In this document: positions 25,820 through 34,953 of the stretch, in pieces
Position numbering within the stretch: the first letter of the stretch is position 1
How the letters are laid out: each line of letters begins with the position of its first letter
Assembly: GCA_017534115.1 (NCBI GenBank)
Contig: JAFWDD010000074.1
Span: 1-64,000 of the forward strand
From: Bacillota bacterium
GTDB taxonomy: Bacteria; Bacillota; Clostridia; Lachnospirales; Anaerotignaceae
Reading direction: 5' to 3'
DNA: 64,000 nucleotides
Notes under the pieces: generated by a model
Told to the model about the DNA's origin: nothing
Database searches by the model: none
What the model saw: the letters and a program-made list of their open reading frames with translations, nothing else
Translations under genes and position numbers: made by a program

Positions 25820-26473
25820 GTGAAGAAGATACTTGCTGTAATAATTGCGTCATTGACAGTATTTTCTCTCAGCGCCTGCGGATTCGGGAGCAGAACTGAC
25901 ACATCATCCGTGGAGACGGAGATTTCTCAGCCTGTTGTGGAAGACGACAGGACACTGGAAGAGATAGCAGGCCCAAAAACCCGGAAATTCTTACATGATT
26001 ACAGCGAGGAAGACGGGTATACGATGACCTGTACGGTAAACGCTTCCGGATCGGAGCTCAACCTTTTGAGCGTTATTAAAGGCGACAAATCCTATGTAAA
26101 TATTGACAGGGAAGAAGGCGGATATTCCGTGCTGGTAAACGGCGAGGATGTGTATATGATTATGCACTCGTCCAAACTGGCATACAAAATGGATCCCGAT
26201 TCCGTCAAATACGGAAGCTACATCCAGGAGGCCAACAGTATGCTCTACGGAAGCACATATTCCGAAGGGACCATAACCATTGACGGAGTGACCTATGACA
26301 GCGAAAACTACGAAGGACCTTACGGAAATGTAAAATACTGCTTCCTGAACGATGTGTTCAGCTATATAGTGGTTGACGCGGAATCCGAGTACGTGGCCAT
26401 AAAAATAACCAGCCTTTCCAACGATGTGGACGAAAGCCTTTTCGAAGTGCCTGAGGACTATAAAATAAGATAA
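25820..26473 (+). CDS. Putative lipoprotein, LolA-like ending
   Basis: 217 residues, GTG start after AAAAGGAG. Signal peptide with lipobox LSAC (Cys20). The C-terminal YIVVDAESEYVAIKITSLS...LFEVPEDYKI resembles LolA-like or DUF4412-like beta proteins that bind lipid-type ligands, but the match is too weak to name a function. Located at the outer face of the membrane. It lies 45 bases after pfp and ends at a terminator. Confidence 0.68.
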   Translation: MKKILAVIIASLTVFSLSACGFGSRTDTSSVETEISQPVVEDDRTLEEIAGPKTRKFLHDYSEEDGYTMTCTVNASGSELNLLSVIKGDKSYVNIDREEGGYSVLVNGEDVYMIMHSSKLAYKMDPDSVKYGSYIQEANSMLYGSTYSEGTITIDGVTYDSENYEGPYGNVKYCFLNDVFSYIVVDAESEYVAIKITSLSNDVDESLFEVPEDYKIR

Positions 26474-26496
26474 AAACTGAATTAAACGAACATAAC

Positions 26497-26534
26497 AGAG
26501 CGGATTTTAGGATATGGTATCCGCTCTTTTTTTT
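26497..26534 (+). terminator. Terminator after the lipoprotein gene
   Basis: AGAGCGGAT / ATCCGCTCT stem (26497-26505, 26519-26527) then eight T. Confidence 0.82.
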
Positions 26535-26597
26535 CTCTCCGAGGGCTCGGGGCGCTGCCCCAAGACCCCGCAAGGAACTTCGTCCCTTGACCCTGTG
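26535..26597 (-). repeat. GC-rich palindromic intergenic repeat, copy C1 (inverted)
   Basis: Read on the reverse strand it is a full unit: CACAGGGTCAAGGGACGAAG..., TTGCGGGGTCTTGGGGC...GAGCCCTCGGAGAG. It faces copy C2 at 26808 in the opposite orientation, with 210 bp between. Confidence 0.78.
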
Positions 26598-26807
26598 TTT
26601 TGCAAATCAAGATATTTTTTACAAGGTTCACAATTTTTGCCATTCGGATATTAGTCGAAATATGCTGACCGCAATAGCTCGCCGAGCCAAATTCAGTTTC
26701 ATGGAATAAGGTTTTTGGCTTTTCCAAAAGCCGAATTCAGCATTCAGCTCTCAAAAACAACCATTTATATTAGTCGATAATTTGTATTTTTGCGCGTGCA
26801 GGACTTG
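26598..26807. other. Spacer between inverted repeat copies C1 and C2
   Basis: 210 bp, A/T-rich, no supported gene. It carries TTAGTCGA at 26651-26658 and 26770-26777 (near each repeat copy; also at 45385-45392) and a GGCTTTTCCAAAAGCC palindrome at 26718-26733. It looks like a non-coding insert, possibly MITE-like, but no terminal target duplication was identified. Confidence 0.5.
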
Positions 26808-26870
26808 CACGGGGTCAAGGGGCGAAGTCCCTGGCGGATTCTTAAGGCAGAGCCCATGAGCCCTTGGAAA
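26808..26870 (+). repeat. GC-rich palindromic intergenic repeat, copy C2
   Basis: CACGGGGTCAAGGGGCGAAG..., GGCGGATTCTTAAGGCAGAGCCC...GAGCCCTTGGAAAG: the full unit with a few mismatches. Confidence 0.78.
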
Positions 26871-26923
26871 GCAATATTTAAGGTAATTTATATATGAATA
26901 TTAAGGAAATTTTAATAAAGAAC

Positions 26924-26953
26924 TTAGACAAAACGGCGCAATAGTGGTAAAAT
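26924..26953 (+). promoter_or_regulatory. Promoter of the secreted glycosidase-like gene
   Basis: TTAGAC (26924-26929), 18-bp spacer, TAAAAT (26948-26953). A GTG at 26944 overlaps this -10 region and so cannot be translated from the resulting transcript. Confidence 0.5.
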
Positions 26954-26985
26954 TAACAAATAGGAAAAATAAGGAGGAGATTAAA

Positions 26986-28656
26986 ATAAAAAGATTTTTA
27001 ACTTTACTTATATCGATAATTCTCGTACTGCCGCTTTTCGGTACGGCGGCATTCGCCGAGGAAAAGGAAATGCGCGCAGTATGGATAGCAACCGTTCTGA
27101 ATCTGGATTTTCCCAAAGAAAAGGACAACGAAGCGGCGCAGAAAGCGCAGTTTGCCGAAGAACTGGATAACCTTAAGAATCTGGGAATAAATACCGTATT
27201 TGTCCAGGTGCGCTGCTGCAGCGATACATTCTATAAATCAGATCTAAACCCCTGGTCAGAGTATTTGACGGGCACCCAGGGCAAAGCTCCCAGCTATGAC
27301 CCTATGGAATACATGATAGCCGAGACCCACGCCAGAGGAATGGAATTCCACGCATGGCTCAATCCTTACAGAGTAACCATGAACGGCACGGACACATCAG
27401 TCTTAAGCGATGATAACCCTGCCAAACAGCATCCCGACTGGCTCATAACCAATAACGGCGCGCTGTACTATGACCCGGCAAATGAAGAGGTAAAGGACTA
27501 TATAGCTGATACAGTGGGCGAGATCGTCCGGAATTACGATGTAGACGGTATCCACTTCGATGACTATTTCTATCCTTCAAATTATCCTCTGCCCGAAGGC
27601 GAAAGCCCCGATGGCGAAGTGGCAAACACCAGAAGGAACCATGTAACGGATATGGTGGAAAAGTGTTACAGAAAAGTAAAATCCATTAAAAGAAATGTCC
27701 AGTTCGGCATAAGCCCCAGCGGTATATATAAAAACGAGCCCACAGGTAAATACGGCTCAGCCATAAAGGGCTACCAGGCGTACTACGCAGTATTTGCCGA
27801 CTCCAAAGCATGGATAAACATGGGCATTGTCGATTATATAGCTCCTCAGGTGTACTGGGAGACAAATCACAGTACAGCGGCCTATAAAACCGTGACAAAA
27901 TACTGGGAGGATATGGTAAAAGGCACAAATGTGAAGCTTTATATAGGCGAAGCGGTATATAAGGATAATGTAGCCGCAGAAATGAAGGAGCATATTGAAT
28001 TCAGCAGAGGCGAGGAATACGTTTCAGGAAATATATTCTTCAGCTATAAGGACATTATGGCGGATAAAGGCGGAGTTATAAATGTATTGAAATCATTGTA
28101 TACACAACAGGCTTCAGAACCTTCACTGCCTAAACCCACACTGCCTGTTCCGACAATTCCTAAGCCTGTAACTCCCGAACCGGTAACGCCGGAGCCTCAG
28201 CCGGTAACCCCTGAGCCCTTACCGGCAATTACTCCCGGAAGCGCTGAAACGGCTCTTCCCAACAGCGCGAATGTATTTGTAAACTCAAATAAAATCGCCA
28301 TCGACGCGTATAATATAAACGATTACAACTATTTCAAACTGAGAGATATAGCAGTTCTTATGATGGGAACAGGCGCGAAATTTTCGGTTCTCTGGGATGA
28401 GGCGACCAGTACTATAATAATCGTCAGAGGCTCATCATATATGATCGCGGGCGGAGAGCTTACAGTGGGAGCCACAGTTCCCAAAACGGCTCTGGCATCC
28501 ACAGCCAATATTGTAGTGGACGGCGCTCCGGCCAACATATCCGCGTACAACATAGACGGAAACAACTACTATAAATTAAGAGATCTGGCTTCAGCTCTGG
28601 GCTTTAATGTGGACTGGAACGAAGCGGAAATGGCGGTTTTGATAACAACAAACTGA
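26986..28656 (+). CDS. Secreted DUF187/GH10-like glycosidase with C-terminal stalk (copper amine oxidase N-like) domains; probable ATA start
   Basis: 556 residues if translation starts at ATA 26986, the only codon at proper distance (8 bases) from AAGGAGG and the one that gives a clean signal peptide, (M)KRFLTLLISIILVLPL...AFA. The GTG at 26944 has no ribosome site and overlaps the -10. The mature protein starts with a DUF187/family-10-like hydrolase domain (EMRAVWIATVLNLDFP, HAWLNPYRV, DGIHFDDYFYP, with candidate acidic catalytic residues), a Pro-rich linker of PEPVTPEP type (about 395-430), then two copies of the AYNINxxNYxKLRDIA stalk motif. It probably acts on cell-wall or extracellular glycans and is anchored or self-associated through the C-terminus. 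Confidence 0.75.
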   Translation: MKRFLTLLISIILVLPLFGTAAFAEEKEMRAVWIATVLNLDFPKEKDNEAAQKAQFAEELDNLKNLGINTVFVQVRCCSDTFYKSDLNPWSEYLTGTQGKAPSYDPMEYMIAETHARGMEFHAWLNPYRVTMNGTDTSVLSDDNPAKQHPDWLITNNGALYYDPANEEVKDYIADTVGEIVRNYDVDGIHFDDYFYPSNYPLPEGESPDGEVANTRRNHVTDMVEKCYRKVKSIKRNVQFGISPSGIYKNEPTGKYGSAIKGYQAYYAVFADSKAWINMGIVDYIAPQVYWETNHSTAAYKTVTKYWEDMVKGTNVKLYIGEAVYKDNVAAEMKEHIEFSRGEEYVSGNIFFSYKDIMADKGGVINVLKSLYTQQASEPSLPKPTLPVPTIPKPVTPEPVTPEPQPVTPEPLPAITPGSAETALPNSANVFVNSNKIAIDAYNINDYNYFKLRDIAVLMMGTGAKFSVLWDEATSTIIIVRGSSYMIAGGELTVGATVPKTALASTANIVVDGAPANISAYNIDGNNYYKLRDLASALGFNVDWNEAEMAVLITTN

Positions 28657-28661
28657 TTTTT

Positions 28662-28700
28662 TAAGGCTTTGGGGAAGCGTTTTTCCTTAAAGCCTTTTTT
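28662..28700 (+). terminator. Terminator of the glycosidase-like gene
   Basis: AAGGCTTTgGGGAA / TTCCttAAAGCCTT stem followed by TTTTTT. Confidence 0.8.
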
Positions 28701-28763
28701 ATGCGGTTCATATTGTGGACAAAAGCCGTTTTTAATGTTACCTTATTATAAAGGAGTGATACT

Positions 28764-29687
28764 ATGGAAATTGCAATTATAGGCGCAGGCGCCATGGGAA
28801 CCCTGTATGGCGGCTGGCTTGCCGAGAGGAATCAGGTTTCCTTCATAGATTCGGACAAAACCGCCGTTGACGCCATAAACTCGGGCGGAGTTAAAATAGA
28901 ATACGACACGGAAGAAAAGGAATATAAAAATGTGAAAGCTTTCTGCTCCGGCCAATATCCCAAAAAAGCGGAGCTTGTAATTGTATTCGTGAAAAGCAAT
29001 TACACAGAAGACGCTATGGAGCAGAATAAAAATATAATAGGCGAAAACACGGTCGTTATGACCCTTCAGAACGGTCTGGGAAATGACGAAATCATCGCGA
29101 AATATGTTCCGGCGGACAGAATTGTAACAGGTATCTGCAGGCACAACGCCAAGAAGCTTTCTCCTTCTTCCGCCAAATATATGGGCGGAAAATACACAGC
29201 CATAGGCAGCAGATGGGGCAGCGAAGCTCACGCGGAAAAAATAGGAAAGGTCTTTAATGAAAGCGGGATATACACCATAATCGATGAGGACATAATGCGC
29301 GCTGTCTGGAGCAAGGTTTTTGTGAACGCGACCATGAATCCTCTTACGGCTATTTTTGATATGCCCAATGGATTCATAACAGACGACCCGTACGCGTGGA
29401 AGCTTTCACAGGAGATCGTCATGGAAGCCGCGGCGGTTGCCGAGGCCGAAGGAATAAAATTCGATATAGCGGAAGCTGATGAAAGCGTGCGTTTTTCCTG
29501 CGAGATAGCTTATAACGGATTTACGTCCATGTATCAGGACATAAAGAAAAAAGTTAAAACGGAAGTGGATTATATAAACGGCGCCATTGTCAGACTGGGC
29601 GAAAAACACGGTATACAAACGCCATGCAACAGGCATATTACGGAAATAATCCATGGTATGGAAGGAGCGTATTTTTACAAAAAATAA
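28764..29687 (+). CDS. Ketopantoate reductase family protein
   Basis: 307 residues. N-terminal Rossmann motif GAGAMGTLYGGWL binds NADP(H); LQNGLGNDE, the central KVFVNATMNPLTAI (catalytic Lys) and the C-terminal SMYQDIKKKVKTEVDYINGAIVRLG segment are conserved in 2-dehydropantoate 2-reductases (PanE). That reaction makes pantoate for coenzyme A. No pan genes are adjacent and the family also includes other hydroxyacid reductases, so the symbol panE is left off. AAAGGAG precedes ATG 28764. Confidence 0.83.
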   Translation: MEIAIIGAGAMGTLYGGWLAERNQVSFIDSDKTAVDAINSGGVKIEYDTEEKEYKNVKAFCSGQYPKKAELVIVFVKSNYTEDAMEQNKNIIGENTVVMTLQNGLGNDEIIAKYVPADRIVTGICRHNAKKLSPSSAKYMGGKYTAIGSRWGSEAHAEKIGKVFNESGIYTIIDEDIMRAVWSKVFVNATMNPLTAIFDMPNGFITDDPYAWKLSQEIVMEAAAVAEAEGIKFDIAEADESVRFSCEIAYNGFTSMYQDIKKKVKTEVDYINGAIVRLGEKHGIQTPCNRHITEIIHGMEGAYFYKK

Positions 29688-29796
29688 AAAATTAAATAAA
29701 TTGGGAACTTAATTCAAAAATCCCCGTCATAAGAGTAAAGAGATTGAAAACAGACGTTCATATTGACATAAATACATTCTTTGGAGGTGTGAAAAA

Positions 29797-30402
29797 TTGA
29801 ATAATGTTGAAAATGGGCATGAGCTTCTTGTAAAGCTTGCCAAAAAAGGCAAAATGGAAGCTTTTGAGTCTCTTGTGCGGCTGAATGAAACCAAAATATA
29901 CAATATATGCCTCAGAATGCTTGGAAACAAAGACGATGCCCTTGACGCTTCTCAGGATACATTTATAAAAGCCTATAAAAATATATCCAAATTTGACGAA
30001 AGGTCCAAATTTTCCACATGGCTTTACAGAATAGCGGTGAATACCTCTCTGGATATGCTGAGGAAAAACAAATCCATTAATACAGTTTCCATGGACGATG
30101 TGAAGGAAAATTCTCTGGGCGCATATGAAAAAATGCCTTCTCCCGAGGGCAATCCCGAGTCCATAACCCTTGAGAATGAAGGCAAAGCCGAAGTTTTAAG
30201 CGCTATGGAAAAGCTTTCGGAGGAATATAAAACGGCTCTTGTGCTGAGAGACCTTCAGGGACTCAGCTACATAGAAATATCCCGGATAACGGATACATCC
30301 TTAGGCACTGTCAAATCACGCATAGCCAGAGGCAGAAGAAACTTGAGGGAAATACTTACAGGCGGAAATGTGATGTCTTTGAAAGGAGGGGATTTGAATT
30401 GA
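29797..30402 (+). CDS. ECF-type RNA polymerase sigma factor (SigW-like)
   Basis: 201 residues, TTG start with GGAGGTG 7 bases upstream. Region 2 (YNICLRMLGNKDDALDASQDTFIKAYKNISKF...STWLYRIAVNTSLDMLRK) and region 4 (LSEEYKTALVLRDLQGLSYIEISRITDTSLGTVKSRIARGRRNL) are both complete, and the linker is the long RpoE/SigW style. It overlaps its anti-sigma gene by 4 bases. It is expected to respond to an envelope signal through that membrane partner. Confidence 0.9.
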   Translation: MNNVENGHELLVKLAKKGKMEAFESLVRLNETKIYNICLRMLGNKDDALDASQDTFIKAYKNISKFDERSKFSTWLYRIAVNTSLDMLRKNKSINTVSMDDVKENSLGAYEKMPSPEGNPESITLENEGKAEVLSAMEKLSEEYKTALVLRDLQGLSYIEISRITDTSLGTVKSRIARGRRNLREILTGGNVMSLKGGDLN

Positions 30403-31712
30403 GGTGCAATGAATTTTATGATGCTTTGAGCCTGTATTTCGACGGCGAGCTTGACGAAGCCGGCATAAATGAAATGCTGGACCATATCAGGGAATGCGAT
30501 GAATGCAGAAAAGCATATGAAGATTACGAAAAATTAAAAACTATTTTTGAAAGCATCGATGACGAGCCCTTACCTGAAAACGGACACGAAAAAATAATGT
30601 CAGCCGTCAGAAACGCGGGAAAACAGCCTAAGAGCAAATTAGGAAAGACCGCTTTTAAGTTTAATAAGAAATTTGCCGGAATCGCGGCGGTTGTAGTTGT
30701 TGTAATACTGGTAGGCTTTGCGGCGGCAAACGGATTTTTCAGAGCGGGAAGCAGCGCTCCCAAATCGGCGGATTACGCAGTAGCTGAAGGCGCTTATGAT
30801 TATAAATCAGCGGCTGCCTATGATGAGCCTATGGAGAGCAATGCCATGACCCAAGAAGCTCCCATGGCCATGGAAGACGCGATCGAGACCGAAGAGGCGG
30901 TTGCCTTTGACGAAGAAGCAAGGGAATCTGTTTCCTCATTAAATGAAAATACAGCAGCTGACACAGCGGTTGAAGAATCGGCAAAGGAAAGCTCTTCCGA
31001 CAGACTTATCATAAGAGACCTTTACGCCAGAATAGAGGTTGAAAACTATGATGAAACAGTATCCAAGCTGGAAAACATCGCCAAAGCCTACGGCGGATAT
31101 GTTCAGGACAGCTCCGTTTGGGAGGACACATATTATAACGAGTATTCCGTTAAAAACGGGGAGATCGTTCTGAGAATTCCCAAAGAGCATTATGAGACTG
31201 TCAAAAACGGGATCTCCGCGCTGGGAAAGGTATACGAGGAAAACGAATCTTCCACAGACGTAACCGCTCAGTATGTGGATACGGAAGGCAGACTTAAAGC
31301 TCTCAGGACCGAACAGGACAGACTCATGGAAATCCTTGAGAAATGCGAAACAGTGGAAGACCTCATAACAGTTGAGGAAAGACTTTCCCAGGTCCGCGCG
31401 GACATAGAGGTATATCAGAATATGCTGAATAACTGGGACAGACTGGTACAGCTTTCCACATTCAGAATTTCCATATCCGAGAAAGTGCCGGCCAAGGTAC
31501 ACACCAAACTGGGCTTCAGCGACAGAATGAGCGATGAGTTTGTATACGGCCTGAACAACTTCATAGAAGGCTGGCAGAACTTCGCCGTATGGCTTGCGGG
31601 AAGCTTCCTGGCAATAATTGTAATAATCGTAATTATCATCATAATTATTAAGATTATAAAATGGCATTTAAGAAAAAGAAAAGAAAAAATGGAGAATATG
31701 TATAAGGAGTGA
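30399..31712 (+). CDS. Membrane anti-sigma factor with extracellular DUF4349 domain
   Basis: 437 residues, TTG start after AAAGGAGGGG. Order: zinc anti-sigma domain with HIRECDEC (HxxxCxxC, about 28-35); first membrane helix (about 92-112); low-complexity acidic/Ala stretch to about 200; DUF4349 region (RLIIRDLYARIEVENYDETVSKLENIAKAYGGYV...VDTEGRLKALRTEQDRLMEILE...ISISEK); second membrane helix (about 400-424) with a basic tail. Having DUF4349 joined to the anti-sigma domain suggests it is the sensor. Co-transcribed with the sigma gene before it and the SIMPL gene after it. Confidence 0.86.
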   Translation: MRCNEFYDALSLYFDGELDEAGINEMLDHIRECDECRKAYEDYEKLKTIFESIDDEPLPENGHEKIMSAVRNAGKQPKSKLGKTAFKFNKKFAGIAAVVVVVILVGFAAANGFFRAGSSAPKSADYAVAEGAYDYKSAAAYDEPMESNAMTQEAPMAMEDAIETEEAVAFDEEARESVSSLNENTAADTAVEESAKESSSDRLIIRDLYARIEVENYDETVSKLENIAKAYGGYVQDSSVWEDTYYNEYSVKNGEIVLRIPKEHYETVKNGISALGKVYEENESSTDVTAQYVDTEGRLKALRTEQDRLMEILEKCETVEDLITVEERLSQVRADIEVYQNMLNNWDRLVQLSTFRISISEKVPAKVHTKLGFSDRMSDEFVYGLNNFIEGWQNFAVWLAGSFLAIIVIIVIIIIIIKIIKWHLRKRKEKMENMYKE

Positions 31713-31718
31713 TTCTAA

Positions 31719-32438
31719 ATGAAAAAACACATGAAGGTACTTTGCGCGTCAGTAGTGGCAGCTGGTCTGATTATAGGAGGTGCGGTAATGACTATGGCGG
31801 CAGACATGAAAACAATTACAACAACAGGACAGGGAGTAGTGACGGTTGAACCCGATGTATGCTACATGAACCTTTTCGCGAGAACAAGAGGTAAAACTGC
31901 TCAGGAAGCCAAATCCGAAAACGACAGGAAGGTGGATGCGGTCGTAAAGGCGTTAAAGGCTAAGGGTCTCAAAGACGAGGACATTATTTCCGACAGCATG
32001 TCTCTTTACCCTACATACAACTATGAAAAAGGTTATGAGGAGATAACTGGCTACGAAGCATACCAGAATATGAATGTTACAGTCAAAACTCTTGATACTG
32101 TGGGCGATTTTGTTGACGCGGCAGTAGGCGCCGGCGCCAATATAAACGGACTTTCCTATTCGGTGCTGGAGAAAGAAGCCGCATACATAGAAGCTCTTGG
32201 TTCCGCTGTTAAAAACGCCAACATAAAGGCTGACGGAATCGCGAAAGCCATGGGCATAACGGTTAAAGGACCCGTAAGCGTTGTTGAAGGAGCGACCTAT
32301 AACGGATTTGTATCATACAAAAGTCTCGAAGCTGAAGAGGCCGCAATGGATGCGGGCAACGGCATGGCTTCAAGATCCTATCTTTCCTATGACAACATCG
32401 AAATCAGCGCAACGGTAACCATTGTTTACGAGTATTGA
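31719..32438 (+). CDS. Secreted SIMPL-domain (DUF541) protein
   Basis: 239 residues with a signal peptide (cleavage expected near TMAA, residue 28). The SIMPL domain opens with ITTTGQGVVTVEPDVCYMNLFARTRGKTAQEAKSEND and ends in the usual beta strand (EISATVTIVYEY). The family is extracytoplasmic or periplasmic and of unknown biochemical role, with links to oxidative and envelope stress. It starts 6 bases after the anti-sigma gene (GGAGTGAT site), so the three genes form one operon. Confidence 0.87.
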   Translation: MKKHMKVLCASVVAAGLIIGGAVMTMAADMKTITTTGQGVVTVEPDVCYMNLFARTRGKTAQEAKSENDRKVDAVVKALKAKGLKDEDIISDSMSLYPTYNYEKGYEEITGYEAYQNMNVTVKTLDTVGDFVDAAVGAGANINGLSYSVLEKEAAYIEALGSAVKNANIKADGIAKAMGITVKGPVSVVEGATYNGFVSYKSLEAEEAAMDAGNGMASRSYLSYDNIEISATVTIVYEY

Positions 32439-32469
32439 GAACCGGTTTTAAACGGATGATTAACAATAC

Positions 32470-32501
32470 GGCGGGAGGCTAAGGCTTCCCGCTGATTTTT
32501 T
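32470..32501 (+). terminator. Terminator of the sigma/SIMPL operon
   Basis: GCGGGA / TCCCGC stem (32471-32476 with 32487-32492), extended by GGCT/AGGC pairs in the loop, then a T tract. Confidence 0.75.
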
Positions 32502-32518
32502 ATGGGAATTCTTTAATC

Positions 32519-32547
32519 TTGTTGAATTCGCTAAAATGTAGTATAAT
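32519..32547 (+). promoter_or_regulatory. Promoter of lon-engB
   Basis: TTGTTG (32519-32524), 17-bp spacer, TATAAT (32542-32547). No CIRCE or CtsR-type heat-shock operator was seen. Confidence 0.65.
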
Positions 32548-32613
32548 AATACTCTACGGAAAAAAGTTTTGAAGATTGATAAAAATTTTCAAATTTACTA
32601 TAGAGGTGAAATT

Positions 32614-34953
32614 ATGTATAAGGAAATAAATAAAATGCCTATGATACCTTTAAGGGGCATGGTTGTGTTCCCCAACATGGTGGCAAGTCTTTCCATAGGA
32701 AGACAGAAGTCTCTCAATTCCCTTGAAGACGCCATGACAAAGGACGAAATGGTATTTTTTGTAACACAGATGGATTCCCAGGTTGAAACTCCTTCAGATA
32801 AGGATCTTTTCAAAATGGGAACAGTGGGCAAGGTGAAACAGGTACTCAAACTCCCCGGAAATGTTACCCATGTAATTACGGAAGGCATTACAAGAGCCAG
32901 ACTTACCAAGGTTTATGATATGGGAACCAAGTTTTTTGCCGACGGAGTAGAGGTCCCTCAGGATTACGGCGGATTTGTGTCTCCCGAAGACCGCGCTCTT
33001 ATGAAACTGGGCTTCGAGCTCCACGAGAAATATCTTGCGTTAGGCACTCATGTACCCGGAAGCGAACCCGTTGTAAACGTGCTTTCCACGAGTCTTCCCG
33101 GACAGCTGGCGGACATTATATGCTCATCTTTAAGCCTGCCTTACGGACAGAAACAGGACCTTCTGGAAACGGAAGACCCCACAGAACGTCTCCGCAAGGT
33201 TGTGGATATACTTTATTATGAGATACAGATACTTGATATAAAGAAGGAAATTGAGGAAAAGGTAAAGGAAAGGATCGACAAGACCCAGAAGGAATATTAT
33301 CTCCGCGAGAAGATAAAAACTATCAGAGAAGAGCTGGGCGATGTTGAGGACGCAAAAGACGAAGCTTCCGAATTTCTCATGAAAATAGGCAAGCTGAACC
33401 TGAAAAAAGAGTCCTATGACCATCTTGCAAGAGAGGTCCACAGATATTCAAATATGAGTCCTTCTTCTCCCGACGCGTCGGTTATCAGGTCTTATATAGA
33501 ATACATTATAAGTCTTCCATGGACCGAAGCCACAGATGATAATCTGGATTTGAAAAAAGCGGAGGAGATCCTTGACAGAGACCATTACGGAATGAAAGAC
33601 GTAAAGGAAAGAATGCTGGAATTCCTTGCCGTAAGACAGACAGTAAAACTGAATAACGCTCCCATTGTGTGCCTTGTGGGACCTCCCGGAGTAGGAAAGA
33701 CATCCATTGCCCGTTCCATAGCGGAAGCTCTGGGCAGAAGATACGTCAGAATGTCCCTCGGCGGAATCAAGGACGAGTCTGAAATCAGAGGCCACAGAAA
33801 AACATATATAGGCGCTATGGCAGGAAGAATAATAGACGCCATGAAGCAGGCGGGAACCATAAATCCCCTTATTCTTTTAGATAAGGTTGACAAACTGAGC
33901 ACATCCTACCACGGTGACCCGGCGTCAGCTCTGTTGGAGGTTCTTGACGGCGAGCAGAACAGCACATTCAGAGATCATTATGTGGAGATACCTTACGATT
34001 TGTCCCATGTTCTCTTTATCTGCACAGCCAACTTCGCGGAAAACATTCCCGGACCTCTTTACGACAGAATGGAGATCATAAATCTTTCCAGCTACACAAC
34101 GGAAGAGAAATTTATGATCACCAAGAATCATCTTTACTCAAAACAGCTTAAGCTTCACGGACTGAACAAGACCAAGCTGAAGATTTCCGACGACGCCATC
34201 CGTGAAATCATCTCATCGTACACAAGAGAAGCGGGAGTGCGCCAGCTTGAAAGATATATCGGAAAGCTCTGCAGAAAAGCGGTAAAGATCATATTTGACG
34301 GACAGCGCAAATCCGTAAGCGTTACGCCTAAAAATTTAGAGGATTATCTCGGCAGAAAGAAATTCATGTACGATAAAATATATGATAAACCTCAAATCGG
34401 CATAGTCAGAGGTCTGGCGTGGACCAGCGCCGGCGGAGATACTCTTTCCGTAGAGGTAAACACCATGAAAGGCAAGGGAAAACTTGTTCTTACGGGCAAT
34501 CTGGGCGATGTAATGAAGGAATCTGCCCAGGCGGCCATGAGCTATATCCGCTCTGTTTCCGATAAACTGAAGGTAGACGAGGATTTCTATAAGGAAAAGG
34601 ACGTTCATATACATATTCCCGAAGGCGCGGTGCCCAAGGACGGACCTTCCGCCGGAATTACAATGGCTTCTGCGATGATTTCCGCGCTCACCAACGTCAA
34701 CATGAGAAACGATGTTGCCATGACGGGCGAAATTACCTTAAGAGGCAGAGTTCTTCCCATAGGCGGACTGAAGGAGAAGGTTCTTGCGGCCAAAAGAGCC
34801 GGAATCGTGAAGGTCATCATACCTTTTGAAAATGAAAGGGATATGGAGGATATACCGGACAATGTAAAAGAAGGCATGGACTTTGTATTTGTAAAGGAAA
34901 TGTCCGAGGTTCTTGAAAATGTTACCGCAAAAGGAGAATCCGTATGGAGGTAA
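32614..34953 (+). CDS. lon: ATP-dependent protease Lon, with Walker B Glu replaced by Lys
   Basis: 779 residues from ATG 32614 (AGAGGTG upstream; the longer frame has none). Order: LonN substrate-binding domain (1-200), coiled-coil linker, AAA+ module, protease domain. Walker A is GPPGVGKTS; sensor-1 [16 protein letters not shown] is intact; the Ser-Lys dyad is Ser679 (DGPSAG) and the Lys in [13 protein letters not shown]. The Walker B motif reads ILLDKVDKL: Asp423 is kept but residue 424, the catalytic Glu (E. coli E424), is Lys (AAG at 33883-33885). A GAG to AAG change would explain this. Such a change should block ATP hydrolysis and hence processive degradation. Forms an operon with engB, overlapping it by 10 bases. 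Confidence 0.93.
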   Translation: MYKEINKMPMIPLRGMVVFPNMVASLSIGRQKSLNSLEDAMTKDEMVFFVTQMDSQVETPSDKDLFKMGTVGKVKQVLKLPGNVTHVITEGITRARLTKVYDMGTKFFADGVEVPQDYGGFVSPEDRALMKLGFELHEKYLALGTHVPGSEPVVNVLSTSLPGQLADIICSSLSLPYGQKQDLLETEDPTERLRKVVDILYYEIQILDIKKEIEEKVKERIDKTQKEYYLREKIKTIREELGDVEDAKDEASEFLMKIGKLNLKKESYDHLAREVHRYSNMSPSSPDASVIRSYIEYIISLPWTEATDDNLDLKKAEEILDRDHYGMKDVKERMLEFLAVRQTVKLNNAPIVCLVGPPGVGKTSIARSIAEALGRRYVRMSLGGIKDESEIRGHRKTYIGAMAGRIIDAMKQAGTINPLILLDKVDKLSTSYHGDPASALLEVLDGEQNSTFRDHYVEIPYDLSHVLFICTANFAENIPGPLYDRMEIINLSSYTTEEKFMITKNHLYSKQLKLHGLNKTKLKISDDAIREIISSYTREAGVRQLERYIGKLCRKAVKIIFDGQRKSVSVTPKNLEDYLGRKKFMYDKIYDKPQIGIVRGLAWTSAGGDTLSVEVNTMKGKGKLVLTGNLGDVMKESAQAAMSYIRSVSDKLKVDEDFYKEKDVHIHIPEGAVPKDGPSAGITMASAMISALTNVNMRNDVAMTGEITLRGRVLPIGGLKEKVLAAKRAGIVKVIIPFENERDMEDIPDNVKEGMDFVFVKEMSEVLENVTAKGESVWR

